This document shows, in pieces, positions 45,251 to 53,774 of a stretch of DNA of 64,000 nucleotides (position 1 is the stretch's first letter; every line of letters starts with the position of its first letter). Origin of the DNA: Hymenobacter terricola (lineage in GTDB: Bacteria; Bacteroidota; Bacteroidia; Cytophagales; Hymenobacteraceae); contig NZ_JAGEMO020000001.1 in the NCBI RefSeq assembly GCF_017921975.2, positions 1 through 64,000 of the forward strand, written 5' to 3'. A program made the translations under genes and the position numbers. Below the pieces are notes generated by a model, which saw only the letters and a program-made list of their open reading frames with translations, was not told the origin of the DNA and searched no databases.

Positions 45251-46447
45251 CTATTTCCGCACGCCAAACGTGTAGGTGCTGGTGGAATGGAAGGTCTCGC
45301 CCGGCTTCAGAATCGTGTTCGGGAACCTGGGCTCGTTGGGCGAGTCGGGGAAGTGCTGGGTTTCGAGGCAGAAGCCGGCGTGCTTGCCGTACACGGTGCC
45401 GCCCTTGCCTTTGAGGCTGCCGTCGAGGAAGTTGCCGGTGTAAAACTGGATGCCGGGCTGGTCGGTGGTCACTTCCAGGGTGCGGCCGGTCACGGGCTCG
45501 TACACGGTGGCGGCGCTGTGCTGGCCGGTGGCGGTGTTCAGCACCCAGTTGTGGTCGTAGCCGCCGGGCACCTGCGCGATGCGCTCACCGATGGCGTGGG
45601 GCGCGGTAAAATCGAAGGGTGTGCCCTTCACGGGCTTCAATTCGCCGGTCGGAATCAGGCCGGCATCGACCACGGTGTAGCGGTCGGCGGGAATAGTTAC
45701 TTCGTGGCCGAGGATGTCCTTGCCCGCGCCGTGGTTCAGGTTGAAGTAGGCGTGGTTGGTCAGGTTGATGGGCGTGGCCTTGTCGGTGGTGGCCGTGTAG
45801 TCGATTTTGAGGGCGTTGTCGTTGGTGAGGGTGTACACCACGGTCACGTTGAGGTTGCCGGGGTAGCCTTCTTCGCCGTCCTTGCTCAGGTATTTCAGCG
45901 TCAGGGTTTGGCCGTCGGCGGAGGTGCCGGGCTCGGCTTGCCAGATGACCTGGTCGTAGCCGATTTTGCCGCCGTGCAGCGAGTTCACGCCGTTGTTCAC
46001 GCCCACCTGGTAGGCTTTGCCGTCGATGGTGAATTTGCCGCCCTTGATGCGGTTGCCGTAGCGCCCAATCAGGGCCCCGAAGTAGGGGTTCGCCTTGCGG
46101 AAGGCCGGGCTGGTGTAGCCGCTCACGTCATCAAACCCCAGGATTACGTCGCCGAGCTTGCCGTTTTTGTCCGGCACCAGCAGGCTGGTGAGCGTGCCCG
46201 CGTAGTTAGTGATGGTGGCCGTGACGCCGTTGGCATTGCGGAGGGTGAAGAGTTGCACCTCGGTGCCATCGGTGGTTTTGCCGAAAGGAGCGGATGTGGG
46301 CATGGCGGTAGTGGTTGTTTTAGTAGAATCGGCAGCGGTCGTGGTGGTCGCAGTATGGTCGGCAGATTGATTCGACCCACAGGCGGCCAGCAACAACAGG
46401 CCGGGCAATGTGGCGGCCAGAAGCCCGGAACAGCATTTTGAAATCAT
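45251..46447 (-). CDS. galM: Aldose 1-epimerase lipoprotein
   Basis: 398 residues. Signal peptide with lipobox LLLAACGS (~21-25), then a threonine-rich linker; the mutarotase domain covers ~55-398. Mutarotases interconvert alpha and beta anomers of aldoses. The catalytic His is in NLTNHAYFNLNHG, the catalytic Glu in FCLETQHFPDSPNEPRFP; GGYDHNWVLN and RYGNRIKGGKFTI are typical. In the arabinan locus it probably speeds the anomer change of released L-arabinose or galactose in the periplasm. Lipoprotein anchoring is typical for Bacteroidota members. Lies between araB and the GH43-ricin gene. Confidence 0.92.
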   Translation of the reverse strand: MISKCCSGLLAATLPGLLLLAACGSNQSADHTATTTTAADSTKTTTTAMPTSAPFGKTTDGTEVQLFTLRNANGVTATITNYAGTLTSLLVPDKNGKLGDVILGFDDVSGYTSPAFRKANPYFGALIGRYGNRIKGGKFTIDGKAYQVGVNNGVNSLHGGKIGYDQVIWQAEPGTSADGQTLTLKYLSKDGEEGYPGNLNVTVVYTLTNDNALKIDYTATTDKATPINLTNHAYFNLNHGAGKDILGHEVTIPADRYTVVDAGLIPTGELKPVKGTPFDFTAPHAIGERIAQVPGGYDHNWVLNTATGQHSAATVYEPVTGRTLEVTTDQPGIQFYTGNFLDGSLKGKGGTVYGKHAGFCLETQHFPDSPNEPRFPNTILKPGETFHSTSTYTFGVRK

Positions 46448-46510
46448 GAGCAGGAATTTAGGATGGATGCGCGAAGCTAGAGTAAGCGGTGAGTTAAATT
46501 ATACTGTACC

Positions 46511-48172
46511 CTACTGAACCGTTTGTTTTTGGGTCACAACCGCCTCGCCCCGCTGCACCCGCACCAGGTAGGTGCCGGGTGATAACGCAGCGGCTACAGC
46601 CAGCCGGGTTTGCTGCGGGGCGTAGGTTTGCCGGTGCACCGGCTGCCCCAGCAAATTGAAAACCAGCACCGTGGTGGCTTCCGCATCTTTCGTGGGACCA
46701 AGGTCCACGGTGAAGGCCCCGCGCTCGGCCGGCACCGGGTAAATGCTGACGCCCGCCAGCCGCTGGCCGGCCGCGGTGGCCAGGGCCGTGCTGGTCAGGC
46801 TCCAGTGCTGGCAGGTGCAGCCGTTGTAGTCGAACAGGCCCAGCTGCACGCCGGGGTTGGCCGAGGCGAAGGGGACTTCCACCACGCGGTTGCCGTTGAG
46901 GCTGGCAAACACGAGGGTGCCGTCGCTGGCCCGGTCAAGGTGGTATTGCTGGCAGTCGTTGCCAGCGTAGACGCTCAGTTGCAGCAGGGCCCCGTTGGCA
47001 TCGGAGCAGTTGGCCACGCTGGCGGCCAGGCCGCCTTGCGCATTCGTAATCTTGTAGTTGCCGTTGCCGAGGGCTGTAAAATCCCACTGCTGGCAGGCCT
47101 GGCCGGTGCGCACAGCCTGGGTGATGGTGCTGGCACTGGCGCAGCCGCCCGCCCACACCAGGCCGTTGCCGGCCGTGGCAATTTCGTAGCGGCCGGTCCT
47201 TACCCAGTCGCGGCTTACCACGGGCCAGTCGGTGGCGTCCCAGGTCAGCTGGGCAATACCCAGCTTGGGCGCGCCGGCATCGTAACCGTCGTAGTAGTGA
47301 TGGGAGAAATAGGTGATGCCGTTTTCCTCAAAAATGCCGGTGTGGCCCGGCCCGATGTAGCGGCCGGCGGCGTTCAGCAGCACCGAGCCGCCGTTGTTGT
47401 TCAGGTCGGCCCCGGTTTTGTCGAGAAAAGGGCCAGTGGGCGACGCCGAGCGGCCCACCTGAATGTAGTAGGTGCTGCTGGTGCCCTGGCAGCAAGTGCC
47501 GCGGTTGATGAACAGGTAGTACCAGCTGCCGTGCTGCTTCACGTAGGAGGCTTCCACCCCGCCGTTGGCCACGGCGGCCTGCGTGGTGCCCACGGGCTTG
47601 CCGGTGGTGGCATTGAGCTGCGTGATGCGGATGCCGCCGAAGTACGAGCCGTAGGTCAGCCAGAGGTTGTTGCTGGCATCCCGGAAAATGGCCGGGTCGA
47701 TGGCATTCACCGCACTGCTGTTGTCGGTCGAAATCACCTCGCCCTGGTCCTGCCACTGATAGCTGGGGCTGGTGGGGTCCAGCGTCACGTTGGTGGCCAG
47801 CCCAATGGCCGACACCCTGGAGCCAAACGTGGAGCAGGAGTAGTACAGGTAGTATTTACCGTTCTGAAACACGCATTCCGGCGCCCAGAAATTGCCCGTA
47901 AAGCCGGGCACGCGCATGTTTATCCAGCTGGGGTAGGCGTTGTTCACAAACACGGCGCGCGGCCCCGGCGTCCAGTTCACGAGGTCGGTCGAATACATGC
48001 TGTAAATGCCCTGGCCGGTGGCAAACACCCAGTAGGTATTGCCGCTCTTGATGATGGTGGACGGGTCGTGCACACCCTGCGCGCCTTGCAGCGCCTGGGC
48101 CGGCCGGCCGGCCGCAAGCAGCAGCCCCAGCAAGCCGAGCGCCCGAAAAAGACGAGGAAAAAGAGTGCGCAT
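46511..48172 (-). CDS. GH43 arabinanase with ricin-type (CBM13) domain and T9SS tail
   Basis: 553 residues from ATG at 48172 (MRTLFPRLFRALGLL); the upstream ATG at 48238 would put a non-secretory N-terminus in front. Signal peptide ends PAQALQ. The GH43 domain (~25-320) has GVHDPSTII, NAIDPAIFRD and NGGVEASYVKQ as its three acids, plus GPGHTGIFEE. The ricin-like beta-trefoil (~330-460) contains QQWDFTALGNGNYKI and QLGLFDYNGCTCQHW. The last ~80 residues are a T9SS sorting domain (YPVPAERGAF ... SPGTYLVRVQRG). A surface-exposed endo-arabinanase that could supply SusC/D. It is preceded by AATTCCCAC and a GTTAGTT inverted repeat. Confidence 0.88.
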   Translation of the reverse strand: MRTLFPRLFRALGLLGLLLAAGRPAQALQGAQGVHDPSTIIKSGNTYWVFATGQGIYSMYSTDLVNWTPGPRAVFVNNAYPSWINMRVPGFTGNFWAPECVFQNGKYYLYYSCSTFGSRVSAIGLATNVTLDPTSPSYQWQDQGEVISTDNSSAVNAIDPAIFRDASNNLWLTYGSYFGGIRITQLNATTGKPVGTTQAAVANGGVEASYVKQHGSWYYLFINRGTCCQGTSSTYYIQVGRSASPTGPFLDKTGADLNNNGGSVLLNAAGRYIGPGHTGIFEENGITYFSHHYYDGYDAGAPKLGIAQLTWDATDWPVVSRDWVRTGRYEIATAGNGLVWAGGCASASTITQAVRTGQACQQWDFTALGNGNYKITNAQGGLAASVANCSDANGALLQLSVYAGNDCQQYHLDRASDGTLVFASLNGNRVVEVPFASANPGVQLGLFDYNGCTCQHWSLTSTALATAAGQRLAGVSIYPVPAERGAFTVDLGPTKDAEATTVLVFNLLGQPVHRQTYAPQQTRLAVAAALSPGTYLVRVQRGEAVVTQKQTVQ

Positions 48173-48300
48173 GAACGTGGGAATTCTGAGAAGAAAGGAC
48201 TGCGGAGGCATTTTTCTGTCGGTGGCAAAACCAACCATCGGGCGGAATAGCCGCCCCAGGTTGCAGCCCGGAACGGCTAGCTACCCACTATTTTACTTAG

Positions 48301-48410
48301 TTGTTAGTTGCTCGTTGTTAGTTGTTAGTTGTTAGTTGTTAGCCAGTAGTTGTTAGTTGTTAATCAAGATATTGTGTGCAGACCAGCAACTAACAACGAG
48401 CAACTAACAA
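48301..48410. repeat. GTTAGTT inverted repeat with tandem heptamers
   Basis: A perfect 24-bp inverted repeat (48301-48324 with 48387-48410); its left arm starts TTGTTAGTTGCTCGTTGTTA. The loop contains more TTGTTAG heptamers (48325-48343, 48349-48362). It begins 2 bases after the SusD stop, so it can form a large hairpin between susD and the GH43-ricin gene. Confidence 0.8.
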
Positions 48411-48411
48411 C

Positions 48412-49944
48412 TTAGTACCCCGGGTTCTGCTTGACGTTGGGGTCGATGTCGATGTCAGACTGCGGAATGGGCAGCAGCTTCGACTTGCCCAGCACGAAGT
48501 TATTGAAGTCCACGTCGCGGGTTATCAGGTCGTTGAGGCCGGTCTGGTTGTCCAGCAGGCCCCAGCGCAGGATGTCGAACCAGCGCTGGCCTTCGCCGGC
48601 CAGCTCGCGGCCCCGCTCGTTGCGCATGGACAGCCGTAGCGTACTCTGGGTGTAGCTGCCGGCCACTATCGGGGCCAGCCCCACGCGCTGTCGCACCTGG
48701 TTCACAAGGGGCACGGCGGCAGCCGTCTGGCCTTGCTCATTCAGGGCTTCGGCTTGCAGCAGTAGCACGTCGGCATAGCGAATAACGCGGAAGTTGATGC
48801 CCGAGGTGAAGTTTTCGGGCGTGGTGCGGGTGCGGTCATTCAGGTACTTGCGCCAGTACTGCTGGCTGGGGTTGTAGCCCAGCTGGGCGAAGGTTTTGCC
48901 ATAGAACTGGTCGGGGTTCACACTGCTGATGATGGAAATATCGCGGCGCGGGTCGATGCGGTGCTTAGTAGTGCTGCCGGGCGCCAGGGCCACCGTCGAG
49001 TCGGTATAAACGTCGAGCAACCAGCGGCGGGGCTGCACATCGGAGAATGAATAGATGGGCGGGCCGAAGAAGTTGGGCCGGTCGTAGGCTTCTGAAGCCG
49101 AGGCGTTGTCCTGGCCCTGGCCCACGTCCAGCGGCGAGCCCGTGTACTGCACCTCAAATACCGACTCGCTGTTGTTCTCGTTGGCATCGGTGAAGTTATC
49201 GAGGTAGTTGGGCACCAGCGAGTAGGTATTTGAAGTAATGATTTGCGCGAACAGCGCCGAAGCTTCGGGGTACTTATGCTGCTGCATGTACATCTTGGCT
49301 AGCAGGGCCTGGGCCGCGCCCTTGGTGGCCCGGCCCCTGTCGGCCCCGGTGTAGGTGAGCGGCAGGTCGGGGATAGCGGCCTGCAAATCGGCAATTACCT
49401 GGGCTTCTACCTGGGCTGGCGTGGCCTGCGGCGCACGGGTTTGAATGGTGGATTCGGTCAGAACCAAGGGCACGTTTCCGAAAAACGAATCCAGGTCGAA
49501 GTACATGAGCGCCCGCACAAACCGGGCTTCGCCCAGCAGCCGCTTTTTCAGCGTTTCGTCCATGGCAATGCCGGGCACGTTAGCCAACACCTGGTTGGTC
49601 CGGTAAATGGTCCGGTAGTAGTCGTTCCAGGCAAAAGCCGAGATGAAAAAGTTGTTGTCGTTTTGAATGAAGCGGGTGAAAATGGCCAGGTCCACGAAAG
49701 GGCTCTGGCTGTACGACTCGTCGGAGCGGGCCGTAATGAACTGCCAGGAGTGGCCGTAGCAGGCATATTGCTGCACGCCCGAATAGCAGGCATATACGCC
49801 TTTAACGGCATCGTCCGAGGTTTTCCAGAACTGCAGCGTGGACGGCGCGTTGGGGTTCGATTTATCCAGCAAGTCCTTTTGGCATCCCGTGGCGAGCAGC
49901 AGGGTGCCCGCCAGCAAAAGCGTGGAAATGGAGCTGATTTTCAT
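48412..49944 (-). CDS. RagB/SusD family outer-membrane lipoprotein
   Basis: 510 residues. Lipobox LLLATGCQK (~19). SusD proteins sit on top of SusC and capture oligosaccharides outside the cell. Typical blocks are NAPSTLQFWKTSDDAVKGVYA, YRTNQVLANVP, RALMYFDLDSFFGNVPLVL, AAQALLAKMYMQQHKYPEA and the late NERGRELAGEGQRWFDILRWG. TPR-like helices dominate. The ending NVKQNPGY is usual for the family. Substrate: arabinan or arabinogalactan oligosaccharides by locus context. It lies 66 bases after susC; AATTCCCAC stands upstream of its start. Confidence 0.95.
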   Translation of the reverse strand: MKISSISTLLLAGTLLLATGCQKDLLDKSNPNAPSTLQFWKTSDDAVKGVYACYSGVQQYACYGHSWQFITARSDESYSQSPFVDLAIFTRFIQNDNNFFISAFAWNDYYRTIYRTNQVLANVPGIAMDETLKKRLLGEARFVRALMYFDLDSFFGNVPLVLTESTIQTRAPQATPAQVEAQVIADLQAAIPDLPLTYTGADRGRATKGAAQALLAKMYMQQHKYPEASALFAQIITSNTYSLVPNYLDNFTDANENNSESVFEVQYTGSPLDVGQGQDNASASEAYDRPNFFGPPIYSFSDVQPRRWLLDVYTDSTVALAPGSTTKHRIDPRRDISIISSVNPDQFYGKTFAQLGYNPSQQYWRKYLNDRTRTTPENFTSGINFRVIRYADVLLLQAEALNEQGQTAAAVPLVNQVRQRVGLAPIVAGSYTQSTLRLSMRNERGRELAGEGQRWFDILRWGLLDNQTGLNDLITRDVDFNNFVLGKSKLLPIPQSDIDIDPNVKQNPGY

Positions 49945-50010
49945 ACAAGTGGGAATTTAAGACGGTTGGTTTCCGAGCTCCGCCATTGGGGGACCGGCCC
50001 GGAGTAGAGG

Positions 50011-53000
50011 TTAAAAATTGGCTTGGATACCGCCCGTGAACGTGCGCACGTTGGGGTAGATGGCGTAGTCGATGCCGCGCCCAAAGAATTCCGTGCCCGG
50101 GGTTTCGGGGTCGAAACCCGAGTAGTTGGTCACCGTGAACACGTTGCGGCCCGTCACGTACACCCGCACGTTGCTCAGGTTGGTCACCTTGCCAATCACC
50201 GTTTTCGGGAGCGTATAGCCAATCTGAATGTTGCGCAGGCGCAGGTAATCGCCTTTTTCCAGCCAGCGGGTGGTGTTTGCCATGGCATTGGACGAGGCCG
50301 CCGCGCCCAGGTTGCCGGCGCCCCCGCCCTGTAGCAAGCGCGGCGTGGTCGTCGAATGGTTTTGGGGCGTCCAGGGCTGCACGTCGGCCTCGTAGTTGTT
50401 CGGCCCGTTGTAGCTTTCCAAGGCCAGTTTCGCCTCGTTGTAGATGTAGTTGCCGGTTACCGACTGCAGGAAGACCGACACATCAACCCCCTTGTACGCC
50501 GCCGTCAGGTTGAGGCCCATTTGCAGTTTGGGGAAGGGGCTGCCCGCAAACACCCGGTCGTTGGTGTCGATGCGGCCGTCGCCGTTGGTATCCTTATAGC
50601 GCACATCGCCGGCCGAGGCGTAGGGCTGAATTATGGTACCCTTCGCATTTTTGTAGCTGTTCACTTCGTCTTGCGACTGGAAAATACCGTCGAACGGAAT
50701 CAGGTAAAACTCGCCCACCGGCTGCCCTACCTGCGTGCGGGTCAGGCCGAGCGCATCCGGAAACGACTGGCCTTCGGTGGGCACCGCGGTTACTTTGTTG
50801 TTGAGCGTGGTCAGGGTAAAATCGGCCCCGTAAGTGAAGGCCTTCCGGTTGTCGTGGTAGCCCAGGGCAAATTCAAAGCCCCGGTTTTCCAGGTTTCCCA
50901 GGTTTTGGTACACGCTGCCGCCGAAGTTGCCCAAGTACACCGGCACAATGACCGGCGCCAGCGCTTTTTTGGTTTCGGAGATGTAGTAATCCGCCGACAG
51001 CAGCAGGCGGTTGCCCAGCAAGCCGAGGTCCAGCCCCGCGTCTTTGGTGTACCGTTCCTCCCACCGCACGTCCGGGCTGCTGAGGGTTATCTGCGCGGCG
51101 CCGTTGGCGTTCAGAATATTGCCGTTGCCGTCGACGTAGTTGATGTTGGGTCCCAGCACCGGGGAGGGCAAATAATTGCCGCCGTAGGGGCCCACCAGGC
51201 CGTCGTTGCCATTTACCCCGTAGCTGACGCGCAACTTCAGGTTGCTAACGGCCGGCAGCGCATCCTTGAAGAAGTCCTCCTCGCTAACGCGCCAGCCCAG
51301 GGAGCCGGCCCCGAAATTGCCCCAGCGGTTAGCTGGCAGGAAGCGCGAAGACCCGTCGCGCCGGAAGCTCGCCGAAGCCAGGTAGCGGTTCTTGTAATCG
51401 TAAGTAGCCTGAGTGAAATAGGACCGCCGGGAATTTTCGGTCGTGGTGCCCGTCACCACGCCCGTAGTTCGCCCGGCGCTCAGCTGAAAGTAGTACTGTC
51501 CACCGTACTGCCCAAAGCCCTGCGTCTGGGCCCCGGTGTTGTGAATGATGTTGCGCTGCTCGGAATAGCCCAGCAGCACGTTTACGTGGCTGTCGCCCAA
51601 GGTCTTGTTAAAGTTCAGAGTATTCTCGGCCAGCAAAAAGGCATCGTATCCTTGAAATTCAGAATAGGAAGAGGTGTTGATGGCCGTGTTTTGCCGCAGA
51701 ATGCCTTCTTTCTGGGCGTCGGCGTTGCTATACAGGTGCCCGTCCAGTGCCATGTTCAGGCGGTAGGTCAGAAAGTCGAAGATGGAATACTCGGCGCTTA
51801 CGTTGCCGGCCAAGCGGTTGTCGTTCTGCTGCCGGTTCAGCAGGGCTTGGGCCCCCACAGGATTGGTGGCAAAGGTGTTGAGCGTAGTCGAGCCCACGCC
51901 GAATCCACCCGGGTTGGCGGCGTCGTACACCGGAATGCTGGGCAGCTGCCGCAGCACGTTGACGAACGGCGCGCTGTCGCCGCCACCGTTGAGCAGCGTC
52001 GTGTTAATGTGCGTCAGCTGCGCATTTTCCTGAAACTTCAGCCGGCCCTTGGTCAGCCCCGAGTTGAGACGCAGGCTAAAGCGTTGAAAATCCGGGCCCT
52101 TCACGATGCCTTCCTGGTGGAAATAATCGGCGGAGATAAGGAAATTAGTTGCGGTTTTGTCGGCCGCGCTGCCCCCGGAAAAGCTCAGGTTGTAATCTTC
52201 GGTGACGCCGGTCTGGAAAAACTCCTTTTGCCAGTCGGTGTCCACGTTGGGGTTGAACGCTCCGCCCGGGCCTTTCACCGCGCCCGCCAAGCTGTTCTGG
52301 CCGGCGTTTAGCGGGTTCAGGCCGGCATTGGCGTAGGCCTGCACCACGCGGTCGGCCCACTCGCTGGCGTTGGTCAGGCTGTAGCGCTTGTAAATATTGT
52401 CGAACCCGCGGTAGGCATTAATGCCAATGGTGGGCGCCCCGTTCTTGCCTCGTTTGGTGGTAATCTGAATTACGCCGTTGGCCCCGCGCGACCCGTAAAT
52501 GGCCGTGGAGGACGCATCTTTCAGCACGTTCAGGGTTTCGATGTCATTCGGATTAAGGTCGCGAATATTGTCCGTCCAAAGCCCGTCGATGATGTAGAGG
52601 GGCGCGCTACTGGCATTGCCCAGCGTCCCAATGCCCCGAATGGTGATAACCGGCGTATCGCCCGGCCCTCCGGTGCCCTGCACCTGCACCCCCGCTACGC
52701 GGCCTTGCAAGGCTTGTGTGGCCGTAGCCACCGGCGCTTTGGTTGCTTCCTGCACGTCGAGGCTGCTCACGGCGCTGGTTACGTTCTGGCGGTCCTGGGC
52801 CAGGTAGCCCACCACCACTACCTCCGACAGTCCCTGGGCATTCACCACCAGGCGGGTGTCGATGCTGCTGCGGCCGCCCACCGCAACTTCCTGCGTTTTG
52901 TAGCCCACGAAGGAGAAGACCAGCGTGGCATCGGCGGGCGCTTCCAGGCTGTAGCGGCCGTCGGCGTCGGTTTGGGTGCCCTTGGTGGTGCCTTTCACCA

Positions 53001-53208
53001 GCACCGTGACGCCGGGAATGCCCGCGCCGTTTTCATCGGTAATGCGCCCCGTGACGGGGGCATCGGCCGCCCGGCGGGAGGTGGCCGATGGGTGGTTGAG
53101 CGCCGAAGCTGATGCCAGGCCGATGGTCGGCCCGAACAACAAGCCCCCGAGCAGTACCGGCACTACCAGCGCCGGCATCTTGGGTACTGTCTTTTTCATA
53201 AAGAACAT
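50011..53208 (-). CDS. SusC/RagA family TonB-linked outer-membrane protein
   Basis: 1065 residues from the ATG at 53208 (MFFMKKTVPKMPALVV); the frame is open to 53289, but that part codes the operator. Signal peptide ends LASA. A carboxypeptidase-like domain (~50-130, VTGRITDENGAGIPGVTVLV), plug (~140-260, ATQALQGRVAGVQVQG; IRGIGTLGNASSAPLYIIDG) and a 22-strand barrel follow; the final residues are TGGIQANF with an aromatic end. Energised by TonB, it imports oligosaccharides with SusD. An operator at 53231-53244 precedes it, making susC the first gene of the minus-strand sugar operon. AATTCCCACC stands right before the ATG. Confidence 0.95.
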   Translation of the reverse strand: MFFMKKTVPKMPALVVPVLLGGLLFGPTIGLASASALNHPSATSRRAADAPVTGRITDENGAGIPGVTVLVKGTTKGTQTDADGRYSLEAPADATLVFSFVGYKTQEVAVGGRSSIDTRLVVNAQGLSEVVVVGYLAQDRQNVTSAVSSLDVQEATKAPVATATQALQGRVAGVQVQGTGGPGDTPVITIRGIGTLGNASSAPLYIIDGLWTDNIRDLNPNDIETLNVLKDASSTAIYGSRGANGVIQITTKRGKNGAPTIGINAYRGFDNIYKRYSLTNASEWADRVVQAYANAGLNPLNAGQNSLAGAVKGPGGAFNPNVDTDWQKEFFQTGVTEDYNLSFSGGSAADKTATNFLISADYFHQEGIVKGPDFQRFSLRLNSGLTKGRLKFQENAQLTHINTTLLNGGGDSAPFVNVLRQLPSIPVYDAANPGGFGVGSTTLNTFATNPVGAQALLNRQQNDNRLAGNVSAEYSIFDFLTYRLNMALDGHLYSNADAQKEGILRQNTAINTSSYSEFQGYDAFLLAENTLNFNKTLGDSHVNVLLGYSEQRNIIHNTGAQTQGFGQYGGQYYFQLSAGRTTGVVTGTTTENSRRSYFTQATYDYKNRYLASASFRRDGSSRFLPANRWGNFGAGSLGWRVSEEDFFKDALPAVSNLKLRVSYGVNGNDGLVGPYGGNYLPSPVLGPNINYVDGNGNILNANGAAQITLSSPDVRWEERYTKDAGLDLGLLGNRLLLSADYYISETKKALAPVIVPVYLGNFGGSVYQNLGNLENRGFEFALGYHDNRKAFTYGADFTLTTLNNKVTAVPTEGQSFPDALGLTRTQVGQPVGEFYLIPFDGIFQSQDEVNSYKNAKGTIIQPYASAGDVRYKDTNGDGRIDTNDRVFAGSPFPKLQMGLNLTAAYKGVDVSVFLQSVTGNYIYNEAKLALESYNGPNNYEADVQPWTPQNHSTTTPRLLQGGGAGNLGAAASSNAMANTTRWLEKGDYLRLRNIQIGYTLPKTVIGKVTNLSNVRVYVTGRNVFTVTNYSGFDPETPGTEFFGRGIDYAIYPNVRTFTGGIQANF

Positions 53209-53230
53209 GGTGGGAATTGGTGAGAACAAA

Positions 53231-53244
53231 CACAATCGATTGTG
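53231..53244. promoter_or_regulatory. LacI-type operator 5 (perfect palindrome)
   Basis: CACAATCGATTGTG, extending perfectly to 53230-53245. It lies 22 bases upstream of the susC start. A further half site (TTATCGATTGTTTT) lies at about 53463-53476. Confidence 0.8.
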
Positions 53245-53518
53245 TAATGAGAGGCCACAACCGGCAATTTCATAAGACTGGAAAGGCAATCCTTAAGAAG
53301 AAAGAAGGAACAACTGCAGCGCTTAAATAAACCCGAAATCAGCGCTCATAAGCTTAAAACAATCATTTTAACTCCTTCTGCACAAAATATAGTACTGCTG
53401 CGCGGTCATTGTACTCGGCTAGAAGTCGGACAATGTTAATGTAAATTGTTTGAATTATCAATTTATCGATTGTTTTTTTACCCTCGATTAGCAAAATATT
53501 ATCCCGCCCTTTGCTTTT

Positions 53519-53689
53519 GTCGGGCCTTCCTGGGCCGCGCGTGCCGGTCTGGCCGGCCGGGCCGGCGTGCCCGGTGAAATGGGCCTACGCGACGTGCAGC
53601 TGCTCGCAGCCATCTACCGGGCCGCCGAAACCGGCCAGAAAGTTTCGACCAAGGACGTAGCCGCCGTCCTGAACAAGGTGAGCCGGTAG
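53519..53689 (+). pseudogene. Remnant of a Gfo/Idh/MocA family oxidoreductase (C-terminal end)
   Basis: The frame that ends at TAG 53687-53689 reads VPGEMGLRDVQLLAAIYRAA then ETGQKVSTKDVAAVLNKVSR. The GLRDVQLLAAIYRAAETGQ block is typical of the last helix of Gfo/Idh/MocA sugar dehydrogenases. The Rossmann fold and the rest of the enzyme are missing, and the stretch before 53567 is low complexity (AARAGLAGRAG). About 40 recognisable codons remain. It lies on the plus strand, divergent from susC, and shares a terminator with the convergent aldo/keto reductase gene. Confidence 0.65.
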
Positions 53690-53714
53690 GGAACGGGCCG
53701 GTGCCGAATAATAA

Positions 53715-53748
53715 AAAAGTCCCCGCAGCTGTAGCTGCGGGGACTTTT
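53715..53748. terminator. Bidirectional intrinsic terminator
   Basis: A 16-bp perfect stem (53715-53730 with 53733-53748), AAAAGTCCCCGCAGCT, with T runs on both strands. It lies between the remnant stop (53689) and the aldo/keto reductase stop (53775). Confidence 0.9.
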
Positions 53749-53774
53749 CATTGCATCAAGCCCCTTGCTCAGAA

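Larger units (their letters stand above)
53209..53774. other. Region between susC and the aldo/keto reductase gene
   Basis: A 566-base gap. It contains the operator, an AT-rich stretch (53330-53510) that probably holds the susC promoter, the oxidoreductase remnant and the terminator. The minus-strand box near 53395 reads TATATTTTG, one base longer than a regular TAnnTTTG, so the susC promoter is not certain. Confidence 0.6.

Noticed and set aside
48301..48410. GTTAGTT repeats as a CRISPR array
   Set aside because: The units are 7 bases without spacers of regular length; they form an inverted repeat instead.
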